Positions 33,090 through 51,927 of a stretch of DNA of 64,000 bases are shown in pieces. The stretch is from Delphinapterus leucas. Its lineage: Eukaryota > Chordata > Mammalia > Artiodactyla > Monodontidae. The DNA lies in assembly GCF_002288925.2 (NCBI RefSeq), contig NW_022098076.1:89326182-89390181 (forward strand). The letters run 5' to 3'. How positions within the stretch are numbered: position 1 is the first letter of the stretch; each line of letters starts with the position of its first letter. The notes under the pieces are model-generated. The model did not search any database. It saw nothing but the letters and a program-made list of their open reading frames with translations, and was not told where the DNA came from. Both the position numbers and the translations under genes were made by a program.

Positions 33090-33511
33090 CAGTGGTGAAT
33101 TGGGGTCAGTTCATACTGGTTTTAGCAAGAGCTGACTGCTAAAATTTTTAGGGTTTTTTGAGTCGGTTGTTAAATACAGTCATTAAAAATCAAATACTAT
33201 ACTCTTAGAACTAAATAAATTTTATTAAAAACAAAGGCAATAAATAATCAAACTCGTCCCTTTCTAACTATTTTACTACCTTTACTCTGATCTATACCCT
33301 GGAGGTTATGTCTATCGTATCTGCATTCTGGAAACACCATACTTGCTACTCTGTGTTGGGCCCCAATTGTGCATTCAATGATGTCACATGGTAGCCGAAG
33401 ACTGGCCATGTTGGGAGCATTTACACTGTAGCAATGGTCAAATACTACAAATCAGGGCTTATTATTTTCTTCCAGAGTGTTGGTTGTAAAGTATTTACCA
33501 GCACACCGCTG
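33090..33511. mobile_element. hAT-like DNA transposon inserted in a MIR
   Basis: The 422-base element begins CAGTGGTGAATTGG and ends with the complement of CAGCGGTGTGCTGG, terminal inverted repeats of the hAT type (10 of 14 match). The internal sequence is AT-rich non-coding. Its insertion divides a MIR whose two halves join cleanly ('tttcc' to 'tcatctgaaaacagagatgg'). The 8-base duplication expected of hAT elements is not clear. Confidence 0.55.
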
Positions 33512-33640
33512 CTCATCTGAAAACAGAGATGGTAATAATAGTGGTAGCTCCCTCACTGGAGTGTTACGATGATTAAATCAGGTAGTATTTCTAAAGCGCT
33601 TAAAACACTGGCACATATTAAGCCGTATATAAGTCTTTGT
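33512..33640 (+). repeat. MIR SINE, second half
   Basis: 'ctcatctgaaaacagagatg', 'gtaataatagtggtagctcc', 'gtgttacgatgattaaatca', 'taaagcgcttaaaacactgg' complete the MIR begun at 33005. Confidence 0.65.
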
Positions 33641-33844
33641 TTAAAAATAACTAAAGATCTTTGCATAACCTTTTGTAGTGCACAGAGCAGCTTCACTGTG
33701 CTAGTTCACTTGGCCGTCATGCCAGCCATCACAGGGATTATCTCATTTTGCTGGTTAATAAGCCAGGGCTCCATGGGTACCACAGGAGGGCCATTCTGAT
33801 GGTTTTTTGAGGGCCTGCTCAGAACTTGAATCTCTGAAGGCATC

Positions 33845-34008
33845 TTGACCTGTGTTATCTCATTTCATCCCCACAAGCACCTATTTTACAGACGAGCAAA
33901 CTGAGGTTGAGACACAGTCTTGTTCGAGGTCGCACATAAGGTAATGGTAGAACCAAGGTTTGGAAACAAACGTGTGTCTGACTGCAAAGCTGTTCTCTTC
34001 TCCACATG
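33845..34008 (-). repeat. MIR SINE
   Basis: Complement of a MIR: 'gttatctcatttcatcccca', 'ttttacagacgagcaaactg', 'gaggtcgcacataaggta', ending 'ctgcaaagctgttctcttct'. Confidence 0.65.
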
Positions 34009-34170
34009 CCAGTGGCTCTCAAAGGGTGGTCCCTGGACCCGGGGCAGCATGAGTAACCTGGGAGCTTGTTAGCAGTGCGGAGTATCAGGGCAGCTACCTC
34101 TTTTTGCCCCTATCCCACCTGGAGCCACAGTGGGGGGACTCAAGTGACCCGACCTTGGCAGTTGGCTCTG
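34009..34170 (+). repeat. MER5-like hAT DNA transposon fragment
   Basis: Begins 'ccagtggctctcaaagggtg', 'gtccctggacccggggcagc', 'cctgggagcttgttagcagt', which follows the 5' part of MER5A. Confidence 0.6.
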
Positions 34171-34500
34171 CAGACAATGTGTGATCCCGGAGAGACCAAC
34201 ATCAGACAGAAACAGAAACCGCTAATGCTGCCCTTGGCAGGGGATATTCCCCTGAACCAGGGCTCAGACAATTAAAGCGAGGACAGTGGGCTGGGTGAGC
34301 CGCCGCGAGGCTAGTGGGGGCGCTCAGGGCTACAGTGCCCAGGCTCCTGGAGCTGCCCCAGTTGGCTCCAACTGACGGTTCTCTGTGTTGTCAGAGCTTC
34401 TGGTATTTACTTGTGAATCTGGATTTTAATGCTGGCAATGTGGATTTTTATGAACTGTCTAATTTTTAATGTTGGCAACTGAATCAAATTGTAAGAAATA

Positions 34501-34713
34501 GGGCTTCCCTGGTGGCGCAGTGGTTGAGAGTCCGCCTGCCCATGCAGGGGATGCGGGTTCGTACCCCGGTCCGGGAAGATCCCACATGCCGCGGAGTGGC
34601 TGGGCCCGTGAGCCATGGCCGCTGAGCCTGCACGTCCGGAGCCTGTGCTCCGCAACGGGAGAGGCCACAACAGTGAGAGGCCCGTGTACCGCAAAAAAAA
34701 AAAAAAAAAAAAT
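34501..34713 (+). mobile_element. CHR-type SINE, short cetacean form, sense orientation
   Basis: The only SINE here in the same orientation as TRPM8. Starts 'gggcttccctggtggcgcag', with RNA polymerase III boxes TGGCGCAGTGG (A, 34513-34523) and GGTTCGTACCC (B, 34556-34566), and ends in a run of about 21 A. Target-site duplication TTGTAAGAAATAG at 34489-34501 and 34714-34726. Confidence 0.96.
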
Positions 34714-35143
34714 TTGTAAGAAATAGTATGGAGGACCATCAGGACATATCTGAGAGCTGGTGTGGCCCGTGGACCACGGGTTTGTGTCTGAAGTACACGT
34801 TAATTATCTTTATTAAGATGCTTAATAAGCTTCTATGGGATAAGGATTACCAGGAGCCCAGACAGTAGAGGTACAGATAAATAATAACCAGGTATCACTG
34901 TCAAGTGTTCCAGTGACTCATGGTTATGTAACATGACCAGGCATTTGCCTCATGGCATGGGAAGGGCAGTGGGGCGACCCCATGGCACAGAAGGAAAAGT
35001 TGGCTGGTGGTTAGGTCACAATTGGTGTCCAGTGTAGACCTCAGAGAAATGGTGTGAGCTGTACCATGAGCCCCCTGCCCCCTAATGGAGCGAGTGCTTC
35101 CTTTATGCCAGACACTGGGATCAATTCTTGATCAACATCATCC

Positions 35144-35355
35144 CTTTTTTTAATGTAATTTTTTTTTTTAGAGTTTTATTCAACGTGGACCATTTTTAAA
35201 GTCTTTATTGAATTTGTTACAATATTGTTTCTGTTTTATGTTTTGGTCTTTTGGCCACGAGGCAAGTGGGATCATATCTCCACAACCAGGGATCAAACAC
35301 GCACCCCCTGTATTGGAAGGCAAAGTCTTAACCACTGGACCACCAGGGAAGTCCC
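35144..35355 (-). mobile_element. CHR-related tRNA-derived SINE, older subtype
   Basis: The + strand has a T-rich tail, 'ttttggtcttttggccacga', 'accagggatcaaacacgcac', and 'ggaccaccagggaagtccc'. Perfect 12-base target-site duplication TCAACATCATCC at 35132-35143 and 35356-35367. Confidence 0.9.
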
Positions 35356-35594
35356 TCAACATCATCCTTATGTGGGTGTCATTATCTCCACTTTACAACA
35401 GCAAGAGACCAATTCCCATCCAAGCTCACATCTGGCTGATTTCAAAGATTCCACCTTGCTGCTTCCCCCATCTCGATGTTTGAGCTGTAATCTAATATTG
35501 TGTTACAACTGAAAAGATAAATTTTATTTACCTCATGGTTGAAAATGCGATGTGTCTGAGAAAGAAGGTGCCTTGTTTTCTTGATTGGATTTAG

Positions 35595-38148
<2,554 letters not shown>

Positions 38149-38161
38149 TGCATTTGTCTTG

Positions 38162-39036
38162 TTTTTTTTATTGGAGTGTAATTGCTTTACAATGTTGTGT
38201 TAGTTTCTGCTGTACAATGAAGGGAATCAGCTATATGCATACCTATATCCCCTCCCTCTTAGGCCTCCCTCCCCCCCTTGCCCGCCTTCCCCCCCATCTA
38301 GGTCATCACAGAGCACTGAGCTGAGCTCCCAGTGCTATACGGCAGGTTCCCACTAGCTATCTATTTTACACATGGTAGTGTATTTATGTCAAACGTAATC
38401 TCCCAATCTGTCCCACCCTCCCGTCCCACCCCTGTGTCCACATGTCTGTTCTCTACGTCTATGTCCCTATTCCTGCCCTACAAACAGGTTCATCTGTACC
38501 ATTTTTTCTAGATTCCACATATATGCATGTACAATATTTGTTTTTTTTTTTCTGGCTTACATCACTCTGTATGACCCACTCTATAGGTCCATCCACATCT
38601 CTACAAGTGATCCAGTTTCGTTCCTTTTTATGGCTGAGTAATATTCCATTGTATATATGTACCACATCGTCTTTATCCATTCATCTATCATTGGACATTT
38701 AGGTTGTTTCCATGTCCTGGCTATTGTAAATAGTGCTGCAATGAACATTGGGGTACATGTATCCTTTTGAATTATGGTTTTCTCAGGGTATATGCCCAGT
38801 AGTGAGATTTCTGTGTCATATGGCAGTTCTATTTTTAGTTTGTTAAGGAACCTCCATACTGTTCTCCATAGTGGCTGTATCAATTTACATTCCCACCAAC
38901 AGTGCAAAAGGGTTCCCTTTTCTCCACACCCTCTCCAGCATATATGATTTGTAGATTTTTTGGAGATGGCCATTCTGACTGGTGTGAGGTGATACCTCAT
39001 TGTAGTTTTGATTTGCATTTTTCTAATAATTAGTCA
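38162..39036 (-). mobile_element. 5'-truncated L1 3' end (0.9 kb)
   Basis: The + strand carries the complement of the L1 3' UTR and ORF2 C-terminus (an open piece of ORF2 at 38581-39018). Target-site duplication TGCATTTGTCTTG (38149-38161) and TGCATTTATCTTG (39037-39049), one mismatch. Confidence 0.92.
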
Positions 39037-39088
39037 TGCATTTATCTTGATTTTTTTTTGTATGTTAATTCCATGTTCAAGACTGTGA

Positions 39089-40396
<1,308 letters not shown>

Positions 40397-40423
40397 GGCC
40401 AGTGTTGTTGGTTTATTTTTAAG

Positions 40424-40780
40424 TTTTTTTTTTTAATTTTTATTTATTTTATTTTTGGCTGCGTTGGGTCTTCATTGCTGCGCGTGGGCTTTCTCTAGTT
40501 GCGGCGAGCGGGGGCTACACTTCGTTGTGGTGCGTGGGCTTCTCATTGTGGTGGCTTCTCTTGCTGCGGAGCACAGGCTCTAGGCACGTGGGCTCAGTAG
40601 TTGTAGCACGTGGGCTTCAGTAGTTGTGGCTCATGGGCTCTAGGCGTGCAGGCTCAGTAATTGTGGCACACGGGCCTAGTTGCTCTGCGGCATGTGGGAT
40701 CTTCCTGGACCAGGGCTCTAATCCTTGTCCTCTGCACTGGCAGGAGGCTTCTTAACCACTGCGCCACCAGGGAAGCCCTG
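40424..40780 (-). mobile_element. CHR-type SINE, long form
   Basis: Same long structure as 7624-7985, with 'ggctgcgttgggtcttcatt', repeated 'gtgggctt' / 'cagtagttg' units and 'gccaccagggaagccc'. GGCCAGTG occurs at 40397-40404 and 40781-40788, a probable target-site duplication. A 21-base T run follows at 40811-40831. Confidence 0.85.
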
Positions 40781-40884
40781 GGCCAGTGATTTTTATTACG
40801 TCATTTTGGCTTTTTTTTTTTTTTTTTTTTTGCACTGTGCCTTAACCGCAAAGAACCTCACCAAGAAAGCACAGAGGTAAATGA

Positions 40885-41457
<573 letters not shown>

Positions 41458-41459
41458 TA

Positions 41460-41610
41460 GGTGTAGGGATGGGCCAGGTTACATGAACTCTCTGAGCCTT
41501 AGTTTCCTTATCTGTAAAGTGGGCATAATAGGGGGTAAAGGAAGGGTTACTGTGAGGATTCAATGAGATAATATGTGGGTGGGGCCAGCCCTTTATGGTA
41601 GCTGTTACTC
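41460..41610 (+). repeat. MIR SINE
   Basis: 'tctctgagccttagtttcct', 'atctgtaaagtgggcataat', 'ctgtgaggattcaatgagat' follow the MIR core and tail. Starts about 90 bases after window exon 13. Confidence 0.7.
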
Positions 41611-41859
41611 TTAGAACTATTACTAGTAGTAATGGCAGCAGGGAAACTAGTATGAAGTGGGTTCAGCCAGTGTAGACGTTTCCTGCCCCAAATTACATTA
41701 ACAGCAGTTTGCACCTGGTATCTCAGGTTTCAGAGGGGAGATCTTTTCCACCCGCCATCCCAGCTGGAGGGGTCTGGTGTGAAGGGGAGGAAGGTGGGGA
41801 GGAGATGGAAGGACTGACACTCGTCTGCGTAGCCCTGGTACACGCGACCATGCTTCATC

Positions 41860-42025
41860 TTCACAGCACGTGTGCGGGTCGACATCATCCCATTTTACTG
41901 AGGAGGACTCAGGAGCTCGGAGAGGTTCTGGAATGTTCCCCAGGTTGCTAGGAAGTGGCAGGGCTGGGATTTGATCCCATGATGGTTGCCAGCCTTACAG
42001 ACTTCCCATTATTCCATGCAGCCAA
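41860..42025 (-). repeat. MIR SINE
   Basis: Complement of a MIR: 'catcccattttactgaggag', 'aggttgctaggaagtggcag', 'ggctgggatttgatcccatg'. Confidence 0.65.
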
Positions 42026-43058
42026 TAACTGGCACAGTGTTTACAAAAGAATCCGTTTGCTACTGCAGCCAAGTGGATTCAGTGAGTGTGGTCATGGATG
42101 ACAAGGGACACACAGGGAGCCTTGCTGTTGTTCTGGTGTAGCCTCTGTGTTGTAGTGGGCTGGAGGGAGGCCAGTGCTGGGGTCAGGGTTGCCTGGGAGA
42201 CCCGGCCGGCTGCCACGGCTGCCTCGCTCTGCTCATGGCTCTGCTCACAGCTTCTTAGCCCCCAGACCCCTTCTTGCAGGTGTCCCAGAGCTTTGGGCCC
42301 TGGGGAGGTTGACTCATGCTCCCGTCCAAGTTCACCAGGCCCGACGGTTTCCACCAGATGCCGGTTCAGCGATGTTTATGGAAAGTCTCCCTGCCCGGCC
42401 CGTGGGACCAGGGAGTGTGGCTGCTCCGGGCAGGCTGACGTGTGGGGTCAGATGTCGCTGGTGGCCATGGAAGCCGAGCTAGTGCGGGAGGTTTCTGTGA
42501 CCGAGGGCCTCGTGGTGCCGCTCGGCGATGGCCTGGTGGGCTCATCACCGTGGCAGGGTCGGGTCAGTGAGGAAGACCGGACCTTACTTGTCTCGGTGTG
42601 CCCCGCAGAAGCAGACCGCCAGACAAGGATTTGACTGCAAGTAGTTTATGCTGGATGTGAGTCCAGGAGGTGCGTGAGGGGAGTGGAGGCCGAGAGGCTG
42701 GGAAGAGAAGGGAAGGAAGCAGACACAGGTATGCTAAGGAGAAGTTGCCTTCTGGGGGCTTCTGGGAGCTTCATGCCGCCTGCCCCAGTGGTGCCCATCC
42801 GAGCACCTACCCACCAGCTGCAGTTTGCGGTTCCCTGGGTCTGCCCCTCAAGAGCCAACTACACGCCCGGCCCCAGAAGCCCAGGCAGAGCGGGGCAGGG
42901 CTCTCGGGAGGAGCCGTCCTCTCCTGGAGGGATGCGCCGGGGTATGGATGGGTCCCCGGGTCCCAGCCCTCCAGACAGTGCTGGGAAGGCCTCAGGTCCC
43001 CCCTGCTCTGCCACGAAGACACACCGGTCCCTTCTGATTGGCATGATATTTTTGTTCT
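42026..43058. other. Intron 13, GC-rich unique tract
   Basis: GC-rich with scattered CpGs; long open frames on both strands (for example 42086-42634 and 42674-43159) follow from composition. No domain recognised, no splice-supported exon. Confidence 0.45.
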
Positions 43059-43059
43059 T

Positions 43060-43183
43060 GTGGGGTATTTTTTTGGCCGTGCTGTGCAGCTTGCGGGATC
43101 CTAGTTCCCTGACCAGGGATCGAACCCAGGCCCTTGGTAGTGAAAGTGTGGAGTCCTAACCACCAGATCACCAGGAAATACCC
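43060..43183 (-). mobile_element. tRNA-derived SINE, older CHR-related subtype
   Basis: 'tttttttggccgtgctgtgc', 'agttccctgaccagggatcg', 'gagtcctaaccaccagatca' are the complement of the cetartiodactyl tRNA-derived SINE head. No clear target-site duplication. Confidence 0.75.
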
Positions 43184-43847
43184 AATACGATCTTTTCTGA
43201 GAGCCGCGGGGTCCTTCCGTGTGACCCAGCCTATGCCCACCCCTTCTGTGTTGACTTTCAGTGCTGCTGTCAGAGACAAAACGAATTTCTAATTCCTGCC
43301 TTCGTGGGAGGCCCTGTTCCACCTTTCAGGAGCTGATATGTTCTGGGGAGAGCTTTTCCATGCCTTTTTAGCTCAAATGGGCGTTGAGACACCAGTGGTC
43401 TCTCTCTTGCCGACTTCCTTTCAGTGTCCTGACAGGTGTCACCTATCTGCCTCCAGAAATGAATCCTTGGGGCCCCGCAGGTAGCACTGGATGTCGTGTG
43501 AATTTGTGATCTTTCAGGGAAAAGGAGCTACGGAGGTGCCTGTTTAAACTTATGCAGTAAGAATTAGAGTTGGTTAAAATTCATAGGTTTAGTGAATTTG
43601 GACTCATACAACCTCTGTTTTAAAGTTCACAGAACACAACATAGAAAAGGACTGAAAATCAAACAGAATTTTATATGGTTGAATCATAGCCCCTTAAAAT
43701 CCAGGTAACTAATAAAAAAGAATAAGGATCTCAGTTCAGAGAGTTATTTATTTGGAGAGGTTTGAGGGCTGGGAAGAAAGGTCGCACACCATCCAGCATG
43801 TCATAGCATTAATAGGGACCTGTGTCCTTTGTCTCTGTTTCCTGTAG
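43184..43847. other. Intron 13, distal unique tract
   Basis: No gene or confident repeat before the exon 14 acceptor. Confidence 0.5.
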
Positions 43848-43988
<141 letters not shown>

Positions 43989-43989
43989 T

Positions 43990-44252
43990 GAGTGTGTGTA
44001 TACATACATCTGTGTGTGTACATGTATCTGTGTGTGTGTACAAGCACCTGTGTGTGTGTACAAGCATCTGTGTGTGTACATGCATCTGTGTGTGTACATG
44101 TATCTGTGTGTGTGTACAAGCACCTGTGTGTGTGTACAAGCATCTGTGTGTGTACATGCATCTGTGTGTGTACATGTATCTGTGTGTGTGTACAAGCACC
44201 TGTGTGTGTGTACAAGCATCTGTGTGTGTACATGTATCTGTGTGTGTGTGCT
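43990..44252. repeat. TG-rich minisatellite with 76-base higher-order unit
   Basis: Monomers of 20, 20, 18 and 18 bases: A catgtatctgtgtgtgtgta, B caagcacctgtgtgtgtgta, C caagcatctgtgtgtgta, D catgcatctgtgtgtgta. The order is ABCD (from 44021), ABCD (from 44097), ABC (from 44173), then A-like (from 44231). The first two 76-base blocks are identical by eye. Open frames across it on both strands reflect the lack of stop codons in TG/CA repeats. It lies within the 621-base intron 14. Confidence 0.95.
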
Positions 44253-46049
<1,797 letters not shown>

Positions 46050-46560
46050 CTTCTGTATTAGCTCGCTAGGGCTAGGGCTAGGGCTACGGCTGCCATGATG
46101 AAGCACCACCAGCTGGACGGCTTAAACAACACAAGTTCATCATCTCATTGTTCTGAAAGCCAGAAGTCTGAGATCAAGCTGTGGGCAAGGTTGGTTCCTT
46201 CTGAGGATGTGAGGGAGAACCTGTTCCAGGCCTGTCCCCAGTTTCTGGAGATTTGCTGGCCATCTCTGCTGCTGCTGTTCCTTGGCTGTAGATGCATTGC
46301 TCAATCCCTGACCTCATGCTCACACCGAATTCTCCCTGTGTGAATGTCTCTGTCCAAATCTCCCCTTGTCATAAGGACACTAATCACATTGGATCAGGGG
46401 CCCATCCTGCTCCAGTATGACCTCATCTTAACTAATTACCTCTGCAAGGACCCTACTTCCAAACAAGGTCACATCCTGAGGTGCTGGGGGGTAGCACTTC
46501 AATGTATGAATCTGGAGGGGATGGAATTCAACCCACAGCCCCTTCCATATAGCCTCAGAG
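46050..46560. repeat. Ancient interspersed repeat, family not assigned
   Basis: Follows a widespread mammalian repeat: 'ggacggcttaaacaacacaa', 'ccagaagtctgagatcaagc', 'tgtccaaatctccccttgtc', 'cataaggacactaatcacat', 'aactaattacctctgcaagg', 'ggtcacatcctgaggtgctg'. A small GGGCTA tandem (46066-46086) sits near its left end. Confidence 0.6.
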
Positions 46561-47056
46561 GTCTTCTTTTACTTGCTAGTTCTCTCTTTCTTTTTTTTGA
46601 CTTCTGTGTATCAGCAGCCAGGGTGTGAAAATATCCTGCTGGAGAGAAGCAGAGGAAGATGGAAGGAGAATCAGCAGTTAAAACGAGAATGGGCCCTGGC
46701 CATTGTGAGAAAGTTAACCAAGAGCTTTTAAATTAGGAAGCTCCCAAGTTACGTTGTCATGGGAGCTGGTGCTGCACGGGGTCGCACGTGTTCCCTCCTA
46801 GACTAGTCGGGTGCTGGGGCCCTGGCTCCCTTCCTTTGCTGTGCTCCCGGGTGTGGCTGACCACCTTCAAAGGCACAGCAGAGGGAAGGTTTGGCTTTTG
46901 CAGAGGAAGAGGATGAGAGGCTGAGTTTGGAGGGGTTTGTGTGACTGCGGGGGGAAAGCCCTGCGTCTCCTCCTGTTTGAGAGACCGGCAGACCTCTCAT
47001 CCTCTGTGGACGGGGAGGTCCAGTGGGGCAAATAAGTCATGAGCACAAATAAGTGG
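46561..47056. other. Intron 15, unique tract
   Basis: No gene or confident repeat before the GGGAGA array. Confidence 0.5.
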
Positions 47057-47057
47057 A

Positions 47058-47323
47058 GAGAGAGAGAGAGAGAGCGTGCGCGGGTGAGAGCGGGAGAGGG
47101 AGAGGGAGAGGGAGAGGGAGAGGGAGAGGGAGAGGGAGAGGGAGCGCGTGAGAGCGGGAGAGGGAGAGGGAGAGGGAGAGAGAGAGAGAGAGAGAGAGGG
47201 AGNNNNNNNNNNNNNNNNNNNNNNNNNNNNNNNNNNNNNNNNNNNNNNNNNNNNNNNNNNNNNNNNNNNNNNNNNNNNNNNNNNNNNNNNNNNNNNNNNN
47301 NNGGGAGAGGGAGAGGGAGAGGG

Positions 47324-47355
<32 letters not shown>

Positions 47356-47370
47356 AGGGAGAGAGAAAGG
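47058..47370. repeat. GGGAGA / GA microsatellite with assembly gap
   Basis: Purine repeat (GA runs, then GGGAGA units, with GCGC interruptions at about 47076 and 47143) on both sides of exactly 100 N (47203-47302). The gap length is a conventional placeholder, so the true array size is unknown. Protein-like frames across it are artefacts. Confidence 0.97.
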
Positions 47371-47477
47371 GAAAAACCAGCAGGAACTGCAAATAGCATG
47401 GTAGTAACTTACTTAATGTCTTTGACCTTCTGGTTCCCCATCCTTAAATGGGCATGTTTCCTACTGCAAGTGGTTAT

Positions 47478-47575
47478 TTTTTTCAGCTTATTGAGATATT
47501 ATTGACATATAGCACTGTGTACTTTCAAGGTATACAGCATAATGACTTGACCTACATATAACCATGAAGTTACCG
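47478..47575 (-). mobile_element. Old L1 3' end fragment
   Basis: The + strand reads 'tttcagcttattgagatatt', 'actttcaaggtatacagcat', the complement of an older L1 3' end. Confidence 0.6.
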
Positions 47576-48878
47576 AGGGGAGCAAGAGGACGGGGTGTCC
47601 TACCTGCAAGCCTTGCCCCTCTCGTCCGGCACCAGCTCCACTGGGGCGTTCCAGCTCCTCACACGTACTCTGCTCTTGCCCAGAATTGGGTGGCATGGAA
47701 ATGACTTCACTCAGATGTTTGTTTCTTATTCACATTTGATCCTTGGGGCCTAGCACAGGAGCGGGCGTTGTCACGTTTCTGGCAAGTGCATGTATCTTTT
47801 TTTAAAAACCAAATTGACAAGGTGGGGTCTTCCTGATTCAACCCCAGAGATGTGCCGTGACCGAGAGTAAGAGGGGAACCGTGAAGCCAGCACCGGGCAC
47901 GTGGGGAGGAAGCTGGCAGGGGGGGCTCAGACGTACCCTTTTGAGCAGAGGGTGCTGTTGGCAGCTTCTTGGAATGGTTGGTAAAAAGTAAAGTTCTTTT
48001 CCTGCTGCTGGCTGCCCCTCACTCACGCTCCCAGCATTTCTCTCCTCGTCCCGTTCCTGACCCTGCCTCCCGGCTGCATGAAAGTCACAGAGTCCAAACG
48101 TCGTTTGTGTTCTCCAGGAATCTAAAGGAGCATGAGGTCTAGAGAGACGACTTATCCTGGGTTGCTCTAGGGGCAGAGCTTGGCCTGGAAGGAGGATGCA
48201 GGGAGAGTCATCCTGGCTTAAGCCAAGCACTTCATTCACGCAGTCTTTCTTTCAACAAATATTTATTGAGCACCTACCACAAGCAGTGTCTTAGACCCTG
48301 GGGATACAGCGATGAACCAAACAGGCAGATACCTCTGTCCTCATGGACTTTCTACCAGCTAGCGATGACCGGCAGGGTCTTTTCTGGGAGCTTTCAGGGA
48401 GAGGAGGTGAGCGCCGCCAGTAGCACTGAATGAGTGAGTCTTGAGTTGACGGGGAGGTTGGCCTAGAGGACCTGGGATAGTAAAATTTGGAGTCCTTACG
48501 TCACAAGCATCTCCCTTCAGATTCTCATGTACATTTAACTGCTCATCCCTTATTCGGGTCATGCAGGAAGGAGACTCAGGACAGGTGCATTTTTGCACGG
48601 AGAGGGGCCCCCGGCAGGTGGAGTGTGTGGAGCTTTGCTCAGGAGAGACACAGAGCAGGGACACTAAGTGGGGGCAGACGGTGGGCAGGAGCCTCAGGGG
48701 GAGGTTCTGGGTTTCTGATGTGCTTCCCAGTTACTCCCCAGGCCTGATGTGATGCCCACAGGGTCTGGCTGAGTCCCAGCTGTTCTACCTTCATAATGGG
48801 TGGTATTAGGGATGTATAGCTTTGTCCAAGTGTGTCCTCTGTTTCTTTGTAAAAGTTATTTTTGAAGGGGCAGTGTTT
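47576..48878. other. Intron 15, mostly unique tract
   Basis: 48245-48360 contains an old dispersed repeat tail ('tttcaacaaatatttattga', 'gatgaaccaaacaggcagat'). No exon seen. Confidence 0.45.
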
Positions 48879-49192
48879 TTTTAACATCTTTATTGGGGTA
48901 TAATTGCTTTACAATGGTGTGTTGGTTTCTGCTGTATAACAAAGTGAATGAGCTATACGTATACATATATCCCCATATCCCCTCCCTCTTGTGTCTCCCT
49001 CCCACCCTCCCTATCCCACCCCTCTAGGTGCTCACAAAGCACCGAGCTGATCTCCCTGTGCTATGCAGCTGCTTCCCACTAGCTATCTATTTTACATTTG
49101 GTAGGGCATATATGTCCATGCCACTCTCTCACTTCGTCCAGCTTCCCCTTCCCCCTCCCCGTGTCCTCAAGTCCATTTTGTACGTCTGCGTC
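48879..49192 (-). mobile_element. 5'-truncated L1 3' end
   Basis: The + strand reads 'ttattggggtataattgctt', 'ataacaaagtgaatgagcta', through 'gtgtcctcaagtccattttg'. GGGGCAGT occurs at both edges (about 48867 and 49194), the likely target-site duplication. Confidence 0.85.
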
Positions 49193-49782
49193 AGGGGCAG
49201 TTTGAATTCAGCAGTCCTGCATATTAAGGCGATGGTAAGGGACGTGCCTGTGCTTAAGGTCAGGAGCGTGGAGTCAAGGCCACCCCTGCTGGCAGGGAGC
49301 AGCTCTGCCTGTGTGGTCTGTGAGCCCCGTCTCCACAGCACAGCCTTACTGATTCCTGTCATTACAGGACTCTGACACTTGGGGTCGCTGTTTCCCTTTC
49401 GGGTCTGCAGACTCAGGCCTTTGGAATCCTTCATGTGGTTGGTTTCCTCAATCAGCTCTGCCGGCCTGGTACTGTTTTAATTAAGCTAATTCACACTTGT
49501 TAGCAAAAAGCAAAACCAGGCAGGATGTTACCTGCTTCAGATAGTGTCTGGGTGTCAAATGCATGCTTGTCAGTGTCTCCCTGTGTCCCCTTGCCCAGGA
49601 GACAGAGGTTGCTATGTTAATTGGAATTTTTAACCAAGGCAATCAATAAGTGCAAACATAGTTGCTAAATAGCTCTTAGGTCTATTAAACAGACTGTGAA
49701 TGTTTATTTAAAGTGAGGTAAGTCCCAGCGGCCCTTCATGGAGGGCACGTTCAGTCTTGAGGCCCTTGAATCCCCAAATCCT
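49193..49782. other. Intron 15, unique tract
   Basis: No gene or confident repeat. Confidence 0.5.
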
Positions 49783-49988
49783 GAGAGATAGGATGAAATA
49801 CGCTCCCGGTATTTTATGAATATAGCCAATCGCTGGAATTCCATTCAGAAAAGAGGCGGCTATTCCTTTTTAAAAATGTCTTCTTACTGCAACGGTGCTT
49901 CCCAACCCCAGACTGGATCTACTTACGGTTCTTCCTGTCATGTGGCCCGAGGCTGAGCCAGGCTGGGGCTGCCCTGTTGCCCTGTGCC
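49783..49988 (+). repeat. Direct duplication, copy 1 (intron 15)
   Basis: Matches 51757-51927 in the same orientation, roughly nine bases in ten where aligned. Shared blocks include 'ttttatgaatatagcc', 'ctggaattccattcagaaaa' and 'gaggctgagccaggctgggg'. This copy has an extra stretch of about 36 bases (49891-49926) absent from copy 2. Not recognised as a known transposon. Confidence 0.85.
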
Positions 49989-51664
<1,676 letters not shown>

Positions 51665-51756
51665 TAAGTAGTCCTCACCACGTTTTCAAGTTTCAGGTGT
51701 TTTGGGATTCTCTTGGGTGGAAAGGCGGAGGAAAGACGTTTCAAGCCCAAGATAAG

Positions 51757-51927
51757 GGAGAGAGGATGAACTATGGTCCCGTTATTTTATGAATATAGCC
51801 TATCTCTGGAATTCCATTCAGAAAAGAGGCTGCTATTCCTTTTAAAAAATGTTTTCTTACTGCCGGTTCTTCCCATCACATGGCCCGAGGCTGAGCCAGG
51901 CTGGGGCTGCCCTGTTGCCATGTGCCC
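51757..51927 (+). repeat. Direct duplication, copy 2 (intron 16)
   Basis: Second copy of the block at 49783-49988, starting 93 bases downstream of window exon 16. The two copies bracket the exon in direct orientation, about 2 kb apart. Confidence 0.85.

Noticed and set aside
34501..34713. tRNA gene suggested by A and B boxes
   Set aside because: The boxes belong to a tRNA-derived SINE with an A tail and target-site duplication; no full tRNA fold is expected.
42086..42634. 182-codon + strand open frame in intron 13
   Set aside because: Composition-driven; no domain, no start context and no link to TRPM8 splicing phases.
44021..44240. Regularly spaced repeats resembling a CRISPR layout
   Set aside because: No unique spacers; it is a four-monomer minisatellite in a mammalian intron.
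47037..47404. Gly/Glu/Arg or Ser/Leu/Pro-repeat proteins
   Set aside because: Translations of a GGGAGA repeat across 100 unknown bases.
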